64,000 nt of DNA from Maribacter sp. MJ134 (GTDB lineage: Bacteria; Bacteroidota; Bacteroidia; Flavobacteriales; Flavobacteriaceae): positions 3,658,001 through 3,722,000 of the forward strand of contig NZ_CP034570.1 of assembly GCF_003970695.1 (NCBI RefSeq). Direction: 5' to 3'. Below, one piece after another: positions 1 through 8,836 of the stretch. Position numbers and translations under genes: made by a program. Every line of letters begins with the position of its first letter. Positions within the stretch are counted from its first letter, which is position 1. The notes below the pieces were generated by a model. It saw nothing but the letters and a program-made list of their open reading frames with translations. It did no database searches and was not told where the DNA came from.

Positions 1-726
1 GCTTATGAGGCCAATATTGATATGGGTACGGAATCCTATTATGACCATAGAAAAAATTACGATGAGAGTGTAATGCTCATCAATAAAAAATTAGCCTCGG
101 TTATAGATAAAAAACAGGAAGTCGCCCAAGAGATGTTTCCTCATTATTTTGAACGTTATAAAACGGACGGTGTTGAGCATAATATGTACATTGGTGCCTC
201 TATTTCCGGTAAGCAAGATTTTAATCCGCTGTATTTGAATAATTTAAGGCTATGGCAGCTGCAGGTGATGTGTGAAATGGAGAACACCCATTATGCGTTA
301 AAACCAGAGTTGTCCGTACCATTGGATGCCACATCTTTGATACTTGTTTATAATACCTCTCTTTCTATACGCTTTCGTATGGATGAAAAGCAGTTTGATG
401 TGGATGGTACTTACAATGCGCGGTATGAGGTCATTAAAAAACGAATTGATAAATCGTTCATAAAGGGGACTAATAATCGTCTGACGGAAACAGGCAAAAT
501 GGCCATAGTATACTCGCAGAAAAAAGATGAATTAGAATACCTGCGCTATATCAAGTTCCTTAAGTCTAAAGGGTATTTTACGGATAATGTTGAAATCGTA
601 GAATTAGAAGGATTACAGGGTGTATCTGGATTAAAGGCCATTAGGGCAGAAATTCTCTACAAATCTAATGAAACTCCTGAGAAGACTTATACCTACCAGG
701 ATTTAATGGATACCTTGAAAGAGTAA
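1..726 (+). CDS. C-terminal part of a probable GAF-domain protein (5' truncated by window)
   Basis: The reading frame is open from the first base, so the start lies upstream and about 241 residues are visible. The first in-frame ATG (base 22) falls inside what looks like continuous protein. The sequence has no signal peptide or membrane segment and is mixed alpha/beta with many charged residues. From memory it resembles the C-terminal half of a roughly 800-residue cytoplasmic protein annotated as GAF domain-containing in Flavobacteriaceae, including stretches like ERYKTDGVEHNMYIG and SIRFRMDEKQFDVDG. The GAF domain itself would lie outside the window. Its stop is only 5 bases from the convergent stop of the HD-PycTM gene. 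The family call is a recollection, not a search result, and the function is unknown. Confidence 0.6.
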   Translation, partial: AYEANIDMGTESYYDHRKNYDESVMLINKKLASVIDKKQEVAQEMFPHYFERYKTDGVEHNMYIGASISGKQDFNPLYLNNLRLWQLQVMCEMENTHYALKPELSVPLDATSLILVYNTSLSIRFRMDEKQFDVDGTYNARYEVIKKRIDKSFIKGTNNRLTETGKMAIVYSQKKDELEYLRYIKFLKSKGYFTDNVEIVELEGLQGVSGLKAIRAEILYKSNETPEKTYTYQDLMDTLKE

Positions 727-731
727 CCCTT

Positions 732-1934
732 TTAGGGTAATAAATTTGATACTCTATCCGGACCAAAAAATTTAAAGGCAACGGCAAAAGCAATAACCGA
801 TATGATCATACCTATCATGAATATGGTATAGGTCCATCGTAGAATTTTATATTTTCTGTTCAACACCAGTCCCAAGAAATATAAATCCTTTGTTAATGAG
901 GAGTATATGTATTCCTTGTCCTTTACGAGTTCATTAATGGCCCATTCATACTCGTCTAACTTCATTTTGTGAAAGTTGCCAAAGAACAGGAGGTTTACTT
1001 TTTTATCCTTTACATCTTGTTTGGAAAACTGTCCGCTGGTTACGTTTGGTCTAGTCGCTAGAACGGCTAAAACCATCGAAACTACACTAAAAACGATAAA
1101 AATTACCGTTGGATAAATTAGATAGGTATTAGACGGATTGTCCAGTTTGGGAATAAGGTTAGATAGTGCTAAGGAAATAATTATTGCATTAACGGATAAT
1201 AGAATATTTGCCTTCGTATCGGCAATATCACTTAGGGTAATATGGTTCTTTAAAGTTACCCTGAACAAGGTTTGAATACCACGGTCAGGACTTTCGCTTT
1301 TGTATTTTGCCTTGAGCGCCTCTTTTTTTGCAATTTCCTTTTCGGATTTTTTATCCTTTATAAGACGCCTTAGATTTTTATCTTTTCCCGCTTGCCAATT
1401 CTCTTTTGCATAATCGGTATAAAAGCGATGTTCTGTTCGGAACATTTTAATATTTGCGTCCAACCATTCTTTATGATTATAATCTGCGATGCCCAAAAGT
1501 CTTAGTTCTTCTCGAAGTAAGTCTGACGTTTCTAGATAACTTTTTTGAGCAAAGTGAGAAGCATCGGCATCCCTGAGAATCTTTTCATGAAGGGTCTTTG
1601 GTTCCGCATACCTTACGGTGGCCATAATACAATTTCCGATTTCTGCTATCAATTTAGGGTCGTAATTTTCTTTCGTTAAAAAAGCTTTCGCAATTTCACA
1701 ACTTCGCTCCTCGTGCTTTTCACTTCCCTTTGTGTAACCGGTATCATGCAACCAAGCAGCTATTTCAATAGCCTCTTTTTCCGTGTCCGATAGAGAACAC
1801 GAGTTCAATAATTCTTTAGTACTTTTAACAACGCGTTGGGTATGCCTTAGATTGTGATAAAGATAATTGGGATTTAGTTCGTTCGTCAATAAATTTACAA
1901 CGAAACCTTCAGTTTTCTTTAGGATACCTGACAT
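732..1934 (-). CDS. HD-domain phosphohydrolase fused to a PycTM (Pycsar effector, DUF5706-type) membrane domain
   Basis: The N-terminal part has HD-domain metal motifs: H in YHNLRHTQRV, the HD pair in AAWLHDTGY, and a later DADASHF. This suggests a metal-dependent phosphohydrolase acting on a nucleotide or similar phosphate. A charged helical linker rich in K and E follows. The C-terminal part matches my memory of the PycTM family: an HITLSDIADTKANILLSVNA motif, two transmembrane segments, then NLLFFGNF and a last hydrophobic helix near the end. PycTM is the membrane effector of Pycsar cyclic-pyrimidine immunity. I chose the ATG at 1934 over the in-frame ATG at 1985 because the latter would leave 4 bases before the divergent gene and would place an inverted repeat in coding sequence. 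No pyrimidine cyclase is visible nearby, so a defence role is unproven. Confidence 0.75.
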   Translation of the reverse strand: MSGILKKTEGFVVNLLTNELNPNYLYHNLRHTQRVVKSTKELLNSCSLSDTEKEAIEIAAWLHDTGYTKGSEKHEERSCEIAKAFLTKENYDPKLIAEIGNCIMATVRYAEPKTLHEKILRDADASHFAQKSYLETSDLLREELRLLGIADYNHKEWLDANIKMFRTEHRFYTDYAKENWQAGKDKNLRRLIKDKKSEKEIAKKEALKAKYKSESPDRGIQTLFRVTLKNHITLSDIADTKANILLSVNAIIISLALSNLIPKLDNPSNTYLIYPTVIFIVFSVVSMVLAVLATRPNVTSGQFSKQDVKDKKVNLLFFGNFHKMKLDEYEWAINELVKDKEYIYSSLTKDLYFLGLVLNRKYKILRWTYTIFMIGMIISVIAFAVAFKFFGPDRVSNLLP

Positions 1935-1953
1935 ACATATGTAATTAGAAGTA

Positions 1954-1974
1954 TCCAAATTACGAAAATTTGGA
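1954..1974. promoter_or_regulatory. Inverted repeat in the divergent promoter gap
   Basis: An 8-bp perfect inverted repeat, TCCAAATT and AATTTGGA with a 5-base spacer, lies in the 55-bp space between the divergent HD-PycTM gene and the phosphatase lipoprotein gene. Its position would suit an operator for both genes. AT-rich palindromes of this size also occur by chance. Confidence 0.3.
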
Positions 1975-1989
1975 CATAAGGTCATCTAT

Positions 1990-4900
1990 ATGAAAAAATT
2001 TTACGCTTATCTCTTACTCGTCTTTTTTTTTACGGGTTGTGCTACATACAAGTCTAAATATGTAGACCAGAAAGATGCACAGGATATCAGTGATAATAAG
2101 AAGGTTGCGCATACTTTTTATCTCATTGGTGACGCTGGGCTATCGCCCATTGGGGGAATGAATCCTGCCCTGAAAATTTTTAAGGAAAGACTGGACGCAG
2201 CAAACGAGAACAGTACGGCAATATTTTTGGGAGACAATATCTATCCTGCAGGTCTGCCTGATCCCAAAGATTCTACAATTGCCTACAGGGAAGCCAAAAG
2301 CCATTTAGATGCGCAATTAAAGACATTAGAGAATTATAGGGGTAAACCCATCTTTATTCCCGGAAACCATGATTGGTATACTGAAGGATTAATAGGTTTG
2401 GAGCGAGAGGAAAAGTATATTCAGAAAGCCTTGGGTGATAAGGATGCATTTTTGCCGCAAAACGGGTGCCCCATTGAGACCGTTGAGATCAGTGATAAAG
2501 TGGCCCTTATTGTTCTGGATACAGAATGGTATTTGACCAATTGGGACAAAAGACCGGATATTAATGACAAGTGTGAAATAAAAAGTAGGGCAAAATTCTT
2601 TTTGGAACTAGAGGATGCCATTAAAGACCATAGGGGTAAGACAACCATTATAGCAATGCACCATCCTATGTCTAGCTATGGGCCACATGGAGGCCAATTT
2701 TCCTTTAAAAAACAATTTTATCCTAAAAAATTACCGGTTCCCGTGCCTGTTCTAGGAACATTTATCAATGTCTTGAGAATAACTTCTGGTGCCTCCATTG
2801 CCGATTTACAGAACAAAAGATATCGAGATTTAATTAATAGGGTAACCACCTTAGCGCAATACTCGGATAAGGTTATTTTCACTGCAGGACATGAACACAC
2901 CCTACAGTATATCGTTGAGAAGAACACACCGCAAATAGTCAGTGGTTCCGGAGCTAAAAAAGGGGCAACTAAATTATTGAACGGTAGCAAATTCTCAACA
3001 GGCCATATGGGTTATGCAACCTTGGAAGTTTATGGGGACGGTTCTTCTCGCGTACGGTTTTACGGAGTAGATGAGAATGACCAAGAAGAGTTTTTATACA
3101 CCTCCGCCGTTTTACCACCAGATAATCCAGAACTGGAATTAAATTATCCCAACTCGTTTCCGACGCAGGTAAAATCGTCGGTCTATAAAGAGGAAGAAAT
3201 AGATAAGAGCAATTTCTTTAAATCCATTTGGGGAGAACGATATCGAAAATATTACGGGACTAAGGTCAGTGCACCAACGGTTTTATTGGATACCTTATAT
3301 GGAGGACTCGTTCCAGTTAAAAAAGGAGGTGGACACCAGTCTAAATCTTTGCGGTTACGCGATAAAGACGGAAAGGAATATGTGATGCGCGCACTAAGAA
3401 AAAGTGCAGAACTATACCTGCAATCCATGGTTTTCCAGGACAATTATTTGCTTGATGATTTAAAGGAAACCTATACCCAAGAACTGCTCGAGGATTTTTA
3501 TACAGGATCCCACCCTTATGCTCCTTTTACCATAGGAAAATTGTCCGATGCTGTGGGAATTTACCATACCAATCCCGTGTTGTACTACATCCCGAAACAG
3601 AATGCTTTAGGGAGTTTTAACACCAGTTTTGGTGATGAGTTGTACATGATAGAAGAACATGCGGGTGACGGACATGGAGATTTAAAAAGTTTTGGTTTCT
3701 CAAATGAGCTTAAAAGTACAGATTCCATGTTAGAAGATTTAAGGGATGATGAGAAATACGGAGTAGACCGGGAAGCATATATCCGAGCGCGACTTTTTGA
3801 TATGGTCATTGGTGACTGGGACAGACACGTAGATCAATGGCGATGGGCGGAATTCAAGGAGAAAAATAGAATTATCTATAGACCTGTTCCCAGAGATCGG
3901 GATCAGGCATTTTCTAAAATGGGCGATGGTGCTTTCATGAATGTTGCTACAAGGATTATACCTGGCCTACGTCTCATGGAGGGTTTTAACGAAGAAATCA
4001 GGAGTGTAAAAGGCTTTAATTCTTCTCCAAAGACCTATGTGCTAGACTTGGCCCTTTTATCAGGGACAACCAAGGAACAATGGAGAACACAGGCGAAATA
4101 TCTAAAGGATAATTTAACGGATAGTGCTATTGATGAGGCCTTTTTGGCCTTTCCTGATGAAGTAAGGGACGAAACCATTACCATGATAAAACGTACCCTC
4201 AAGGCAAGATTATCAAAAATCATAGAGACTTCAGATGCTTATTTTAATATTTTGAACAAGTATAGTGTGGTCACCGGAACGGATAAGGATGATTGGTTCG
4301 AAATTAATCGATTAGACCAAAATAGAACCGAGATAAAAGCTTTTAGGAATATTGATGGTGAAAAGAAAAAGAAGTTTTTCGAGAAAATATATCATACGGA
4401 TAATACCAAAGAGATTTGGGTCTATGGCCTGGACGATGATGATATTTTTGAAGTAAATAATACAGCTGGCCATGGTGGAATCAAAGTACGGCTTATCGGT
4501 GGACAGAATAATGATATTTATGAGGTAAATAATGGTAAGGGTATTGCCATATACGATTACAAAAGCAAGTCAAACACCCTTAAAAAGGTTAAAGGAGCTA
4601 AAGTTAAGTTGACCGATGATTACAATGTAAATACCTACAGACCATTGAACATTCGTAGTAGCGCCAATCAACTGTTGCCCACTATTGGGTTTAACCCTGA
4701 TGATGGTATTAGAATTGGATTTTTAAACACCTATACTTATAATGGGTTCAGGCAAAACCCTTTTACACAACAGCACACGATAGGGGCTTCGTATTATTTT
4801 GCTACCAACGGCTTTGACCTTGGGTACACAGGCGAATTTGCTGAATTGTTCGAGAATTGGAACTTGGAAATAAAAACTAGGTTCACAAGCCCGAATTTCG

Positions 4901-5694
4901 CAGTTAATTTTTTCGGATTTGGAAATAACACGGAAAACCTGAATGACGATTTTGATTTCAATAGGGTAAGGATTCAAAATTTTGAATTTACACCTTCTTT
5001 GGTGTGGCGGGGCCAGTTGGGGGCTAAATTTAAAGCGGGACTCTCGTATGAATCTATAGAAGTAGAAGAAACGGAAGACCGTTTTGTGAATACCTTTTAC
5101 CAACAGAATGGAGAAGAAACCCAGAACGATTTTGTCGGTGTACATGGAGAATATACCTATGAAAATAGGGATAACGCAGGTTTCCCAACTATGGGGATGG
5201 CTACTTCGCTACAATTTGGATTCAAGGATAATGTTAGTTTAGAAGGGGAGAACTATGGTTACGTGATTCCTAGTATATCTTTTGATTATAAATTGACACC
5301 TAATGGAAGATTGGTGTTGGCTACCAAATGGAAAGGGCATTTTAATATAGGGAACGGTTATCAATTCTATCAAGGGGCTAGTATCGGGGGTATAGATGGT
5401 CTTAGGGGATTTAGAAACCAACGTTTTACGGGTAAAACGGCTTATTATCAAAATACCGATATTCGTTTTAGTCTTCGAAAAATGCGGACAAGGATTTTAC
5501 CAGCTTCTCTTGGATTATTTGCTGGTTACGATTACGGACGGGTTTGGTTTCCAAATATGGGTTCTAACCGCTGGCACACTTCGTACGGTGGCGGTTTCTT
5601 CCTAAATGGGTCAGATATTTTAAACATAAATCTCGCGGTTTTCAATAGCGTAGACGGGGCAAGATTTACCTTTGGACTAGGTTTCGCTTTCTAA
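1990..5694 (+). CDS. Outer-membrane lipoprotein: metallophosphoesterase + kinase-like segment + beta-barrel
   Basis: A 1,234-residue protein with a lipoprotein signal peptide ending at Cys17. Residues about 40-330 form a calcineurin-type phosphoesterase: GDAG, LGDNIYP, GNHDWY near 125, HHP near 223 and GHEH near 300, so all metal-ligand motifs are present. Residues about 440-650 look like an atypical kinase fold: a glycine-rich GGGHQSKSLRL, a basic EYVMRALRK strand, a catalytic-loop-like GDWDRHVDQW near 607 and PRDRDQAF near 635. After a short acidic segment (GLDDDD), the region from about 910 to the end alternates polar and aromatic residues and closes in Phe, as in Omp85/surface-antigen barrels. 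Such long metallophosphoesterase-barrel proteins are common in Bacteroidota; the kinase-like reading is my inference. It probably acts at the outer membrane on phosphorylated extracellular substrates. It is divergent from HD-PycTM. Confidence 0.8.
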   Translation: MKKFYAYLLLVFFFTGCATYKSKYVDQKDAQDISDNKKVAHTFYLIGDAGLSPIGGMNPALKIFKERLDAANENSTAIFLGDNIYPAGLPDPKDSTIAYREAKSHLDAQLKTLENYRGKPIFIPGNHDWYTEGLIGLEREEKYIQKALGDKDAFLPQNGCPIETVEISDKVALIVLDTEWYLTNWDKRPDINDKCEIKSRAKFFLELEDAIKDHRGKTTIIAMHHPMSSYGPHGGQFSFKKQFYPKKLPVPVPVLGTFINVLRITSGASIADLQNKRYRDLINRVTTLAQYSDKVIFTAGHEHTLQYIVEKNTPQIVSGSGAKKGATKLLNGSKFSTGHMGYATLEVYGDGSSRVRFYGVDENDQEEFLYTSAVLPPDNPELELNYPNSFPTQVKSSVYKEEEIDKSNFFKSIWGERYRKYYGTKVSAPTVLLDTLYGGLVPVKKGGGHQSKSLRLRDKDGKEYVMRALRKSAELYLQSMVFQDNYLLDDLKETYTQELLEDFYTGSHPYAPFTIGKLSDAVGIYHTNPVLYYIPKQNALGSFNTSFGDELYMIEEHAGDGHGDLKSFGFSNELKSTDSMLEDLRDDEKYGVDREAYIRARLFDMVIGDWDRHVDQWRWAEFKEKNRIIYRPVPRDRDQAFSKMGDGAFMNVATRIIPGLRLMEGFNEEIRSVKGFNSSPKTYVLDLALLSGTTKEQWRTQAKYLKDNLTDSAIDEAFLAFPDEVRDETITMIKRTLKARLSKIIETSDAYFNILNKYSVVTGTDKDDWFEINRLDQNRTEIKAFRNIDGEKKKKFFEKIYHTDNTKEIWVYGLDDDDIFEVNNTAGHGGIKVRLIGGQNNDIYEVNNGKGIAIYDYKSKSNTLKKVKGAKVKLTDDYNVNTYRPLNIRSSANQLLPTIGFNPDDGIRIGFLNTYTYNGFRQNPFTQQHTIGASYYFATNGFDLGYTGEFAELFENWNLEIKTRFTSPNFAVNFFGFGNNTENLNDDFDFNRVRIQNFEFTPSLVWRGQLGAKFKAGLSYESIEVEETEDRFVNTFYQQNGEETQNDFVGVHGEYTYENRDNAGFPTMGMATSLQFGFKDNVSLEGENYGYVIPSISFDYKLTPNGRLVLATKWKGHFNIGNGYQFYQGASIGGIDGLRGFRNQRFTGKTAYYQNTDIRFSLRKMRTRILPASLGLFAGYDYGRVWFPNMGSNRWHTSYGGGFFLNGSDILNINLAVFNSVDGARFTFGLGFAF

Positions 5695-5701
5695 CATTGA
5701 C

Positions 5702-6565
5702 CTATTTTTCCGGTAATATGTAACGGTACAGATTTCCACCGTTACCATGCGAAACTTCATCGGATAAAAGCAAGGTTTGTTCGTTCAAGAAACAAACGGA
5801 CTCTAATTGGTTTCTGGTCTCTAGATCTATTTCCTTTACAGTTCCCGTAGCGAAATCGTCTAAAAGAAAATCGGTGAACAGGAATAGTTTTCCGTAACTC
5901 AGGGCAACTATCTTTTTTCCGTCAGGTGATATGTCAATAGAAGTTATTTGGCAAGTTTTCCAGTCTTCGCATACCTTTATAGTACCTACTAACTTTGCCT
6001 CATATTTACCTTTTGAGTCAGGAACCGTGTAGATAAGGGCTTTTCCATTAAAGGGGTCCGTCCTGTTTTTAGTAACAATGAATAACTTGCCATTTCTATG
6101 AAAAATAGCTTCAGCATCATATAATCGCTCTGATTTTTTAGGAGGGAATTTCTTTTGTTCTGGATAATAAAATTTAATTTTTTCTGCGTCAATCTTATCT
6201 CCTGGTTCATCCTCCGGGTTCGGGACCTTGTAAATGACCAAGTCTTTTCTATCGTTATTATTATTTCCTATATCGGCAATATAGACGTTGTTCAAAGCGT
6301 CCTTGGTTAAATCTTCCCAGTCATTATTTTTGGCATTTTTCACCTTAAATGATTTGACAATATCCCCCTTAAAATTTAGTTTGTAAAGTTCATCTTTATT
6401 ACCATTGTCCTCAACTACCCAAACCGTAGAATCTTTTATGGATACTATTCCAGAGTTTTCTTCTAGATTGCCGGGCAAATCGGCAACATAGACCAATTGC
6501 CCGTAATTGTTGCATCCACAAAAAATAGTTAGCAATGCTAGAAAAAAGAATGCTCTAGTCTTCAT
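5702..6565 (-). CDS. Lipoprotein with SdiA-regulated/NHL-like propeller features
   Basis: About 287 residues. The ATG at 6565 gives a good lipoprotein signal, MKTRAFFFLALLTIFCGC; the longer reading starts at TTG (6577) and is less likely. The mature part has repeated short strands around motifs such as NSGIVS, VWVVEDNGN, NVYIADIGNN, LYDAEAIF and DEVSHGNGG. This resembles SdiA-regulated/NHL-type beta-propeller proteins that bind ligands outside the cytoplasm. No catalytic residues are evident. Its start overlaps the end of the upstream GyrI-like gene by 11 bases, so it is the last gene of the minus-strand FG-GAP/haloperoxidase operon. It converges with the phosphatase lipoprotein gene, with stops only a few bases apart. 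The fold is a guess from repeats; the substrate is unknown. Confidence 0.5.
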   Translation of the reverse strand: MKTRAFFFLALLTIFCGCNNYGQLVYVADLPGNLEENSGIVSIKDSTVWVVEDNGNKDELYKLNFKGDIVKSFKVKNAKNNDWEDLTKDALNNVYIADIGNNNNDRKDLVIYKVPNPEDEPGDKIDAEKIKFYYPEQKKFPPKKSERLYDAEAIFHRNGKLFIVTKNRTDPFNGKALIYTVPDSKGKYEAKLVGTIKVCEDWKTCQITSIDISPDGKKIVALSYGKLFLFTDFLLDDFATGTVKEIDLETRNQLESVCFLNEQTLLLSDEVSHGNGGNLYRYILPEK

Positions 6566-7457
6566 AAGTTTCTTCAATTGGGAGGTAAACCTCTGCTTTC
6601 CATTCTAATTCATTACCGCCCATATTGGGGTTATTGAAAAAATATTCGATTGGCGTTTCCTTTATACTTATGTTTTCGTTCCTTGCATATTTCAGTAGAG
6701 CATACCAAGCTCGGTCAGAAGTAATATAATTGCCATTGTATATAGCTTTTAAAGCCTTTTTTCCAAAAAAACGTTTGTATTTCAATTCAGGATACACAGG
6801 AAGATTTTCGGAACGCACTATGGGATAACAAAAGTTATAGGTAATACTATCATTGCTCATGTTCCAATCTACCACCTCTACAAAGGGCATTCCATTTAGC
6901 TGTACCTTGTTCTCACTTAGGATACCGTCTAATAACGGATAATTCAACATCATTCCGTTAGCTTTTTCGTACTGTGTGCCCTTGACCTGAATGTATGCAC
7001 AGAAAGTACTTTTCAAATCTTCTTCACCGACAATTGTAACTTTAAATTTATTCAGATGTTCTTTGAGTTTGCCGCTAAAATCTAGAATGGATTTTCTTGT
7101 CCTCTTTTCAAAGTCGGTATCTACAAAAGGAATGAGTAGCTTATTGGTATAACTATGTATATCATCTCGCGCATAAATCTTTACTTTAGATACACTATCG
7201 TTGAGCATACTAATATTCCAATTATACGTATGCACTGAATCCGAGAACTTTAATTTTTGCTGGAACTCTGTTAGGCTAGATTGCACAATGGGAAACTCTG
7301 AATTTAGCTGTCTGTTCCATGTCTTCACCGATTGATTAATGGTACCGGGTAGCGCCTTAATCGTAAAGTTTACTTGGTAATCATGAGATTTAATAAAGAA
7401 ATACCAGACTGCGATAATCAAAAGTATCCCAAAGACTGTGAGAATTGTTTTTTTCAT
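6555..7457 (-). CDS. Membrane-anchored GyrI-like (effector-binding) domain protein
   Basis: About 300 residues. The ATG at 7457 yields MKKTILTVFGILLIIAVWYFF, a signal anchor; the longer GTG start at 7487 abuts the previous stop and would add residues before the signal. The N-terminal half is a START/SRPBCC-like beta-rich segment. The C-terminal half, with VEVVDWNMSNDSITYNFCYP, LKAIYNGNY and EVYLPIEE, looks like the GyrI/AraC effector-binding fold, which binds small hydrophobic or cationic ligands. No DNA-binding domain is present, so it is not a transcription factor. It is probably periplasmic and is co-transcribed with the haloperoxidase-like gene. The ligand is unknown. Similar SRPBCC-GyrI fusions occur in Bacteroidota. 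Confidence 0.6.
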   Translation of the reverse strand: MKKTILTVFGILLIIAVWYFFIKSHDYQVNFTIKALPGTINQSVKTWNRQLNSEFPIVQSSLTEFQQKLKFSDSVHTYNWNISMLNDSVSKVKIYARDDIHSYTNKLLIPFVDTDFEKRTRKSILDFSGKLKEHLNKFKVTIVGEEDLKSTFCAYIQVKGTQYEKANGMMLNYPLLDGILSENKVQLNGMPFVEVVDWNMSNDSITYNFCYPIVRSENLPVYPELKYKRFFGKKALKAIYNGNYITSDRAWYALLKYARNENISIKETPIEYFFNNPNMGGNELEWKAEVYLPIEETYED

Positions 7458-7486
7458 AAGGGATGAATTAGGCAATGGCCTTAGCA

Positions 7487-8830
7487 CTAGTTAGATGCTA
7501 ATTTATCTTTTCTCATTCCTACTTTGTCTAGAAGTAGAGCGCCTATTTTTCTACCTTGGCCAACACCAACTTCAACCGCGGCCCTGTAGTGGATTCCACC
7601 GTACATTCTACTTATGGCGGCTTCATCCGCGGCCTTGTTAAAGGATTCAAATGTCCGGGTAGGAAGTCCGTAAGGTACTTCCGTATCATCCACAAAATTA
7701 AAATTATCACCAAAAATATCGGTCAGCACTGTGCCTGCTGCACCGGAGACTACGCTATGCCCGCTGGTGTACTCTGGGAACGGGGGCGTCTGCAGTATGG
7801 GTTTCCAACTATCGTCTATATGGGCGTTAATTAGTGTTTCCGGGCGTATAAGGTTACTCCTGTACTTTTCGTCCCAACAGCTTATAAAGGCATCAGCAAT
7901 GGCCATGGATGTTTTGGTGTAGGCAAATAGCGTATCATCAAAATCACTTTTCGTTTTTCTACTGGCAATTTTGGTAATCCCGATCCAATGCGCTCCCGGA
8001 GTAATTTTTTTGGTAGCGAACATGAGATGCCCTCGAGTAACGGATACATAAGGATTACAATCCCAGAATTTAGCTATTTCTACTTCTTCTGAATCATCGC
8101 CATTAGCCGTAATTTCATTGCTGATATCATACACTTCCTGTAATTCTTTGTAAAAATCGGAGTCTTTCTCCATTGAAAAAGGAGGTGGTGGTAAAGGCTT
8201 GTATTGCGCTGCCGAATCTAGGAAAAATGGTCTTATCTTGTTCCAGTGCGGTTCTATACCATCCATATAGGCCGGTGGCGTTGGTTGCCATCTAGAGGTG
8301 TCGTCGGTATTAACAGTGAACTTGGGCATTGTTCTGGTCTGGCTATAGTTGTCCTTACTCATCCATTCCTTAATATGCTCGGCAACCTTAAGACCATAAG
8401 TTTTGGAAATCTCGAACTCTTCGTTGTTGGTAGAGGACCATTTCTCGTAAAGGCTGTCTTGCAATACTTCAAACTTGTCTTCGGAGAAAATTAAGGCTTT
8501 GCTGATGTCCATATGTGCTATTATAGCGGCTAATTTTGGATTTACACCGGATGCCGTATCTATAACAGGTACGGGCGTCAGTTCTTTTAATTGTCCCGCC
8601 AACGATTGATATTCAGGATTAACTTGAGCTATAATCTCATAACCCGCAACATTAGGATACGCAAAAATTCTACTCGCCACAGGAGGCGAGAAGATATCAT
8701 GAATCATAATCTGTGTAACTTTATCTACAACTACGTGTAAATCTTCCGAGTCAACTTTAATGTTCTCTTTTTCCTGCGTACAGGAACTGAATAGCATGCT
8801 TAAGAGAATAAAAGGAATAATTCTGTTCAT
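7487..8830 (-). CDS. Vanadium-dependent haloperoxidase / PAP2-superfamily lipoprotein
   Basis: A 447-residue lipoprotein (MNRIIPFILLSMLFSSC). It carries the three-part phosphate/vanadate-binding signature of the PAP2/haloperoxidase superfamily: KYRSNLIRP (K-x6-RP), EYTSGHSVVSG, and SRMYGGIHYRAAVE. This places it with vanadium-dependent haloperoxidases and related acid phosphatases. The Asp usually four residues after the third-motif His is not conserved in the same register; a Glu follows slightly later. Whether it halogenates with vanadate or is a phosphatase cannot be told from sequence. It lies 6 bases downstream of an FG-GAP gene and shares its operon. Genes of this type beside SusCD and FG-GAP/UnbV proteins recur in marine Bacteroidota, but no substrate is established. 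Confidence 0.75.
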   Translation of the reverse strand: MNRIIPFILLSMLFSSCTQEKENIKVDSEDLHVVVDKVTQIMIHDIFSPPVASRIFAYPNVAGYEIIAQVNPEYQSLAGQLKELTPVPVIDTASGVNPKLAAIIAHMDISKALIFSEDKFEVLQDSLYEKWSSTNNEEFEISKTYGLKVAEHIKEWMSKDNYSQTRTMPKFTVNTDDTSRWQPTPPAYMDGIEPHWNKIRPFFLDSAAQYKPLPPPPFSMEKDSDFYKELQEVYDISNEITANGDDSEEVEIAKFWDCNPYVSVTRGHLMFATKKITPGAHWIGITKIASRKTKSDFDDTLFAYTKTSMAIADAFISCWDEKYRSNLIRPETLINAHIDDSWKPILQTPPFPEYTSGHSVVSGAAGTVLTDIFGDNFNFVDDTEVPYGLPTRTFESFNKAADEAAISRMYGGIHYRAAVEVGVGQGRKIGALLLDKVGMRKDKLASN

Positions 8831-8836
8831 TATTTT

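Noticed and set aside
4723..5145. Minus-strand open frame of 140 codons
   Set aside because: It lies inside the barrel-coding end of the phosphatase lipoprotein gene and has no start context or recognisable motif.
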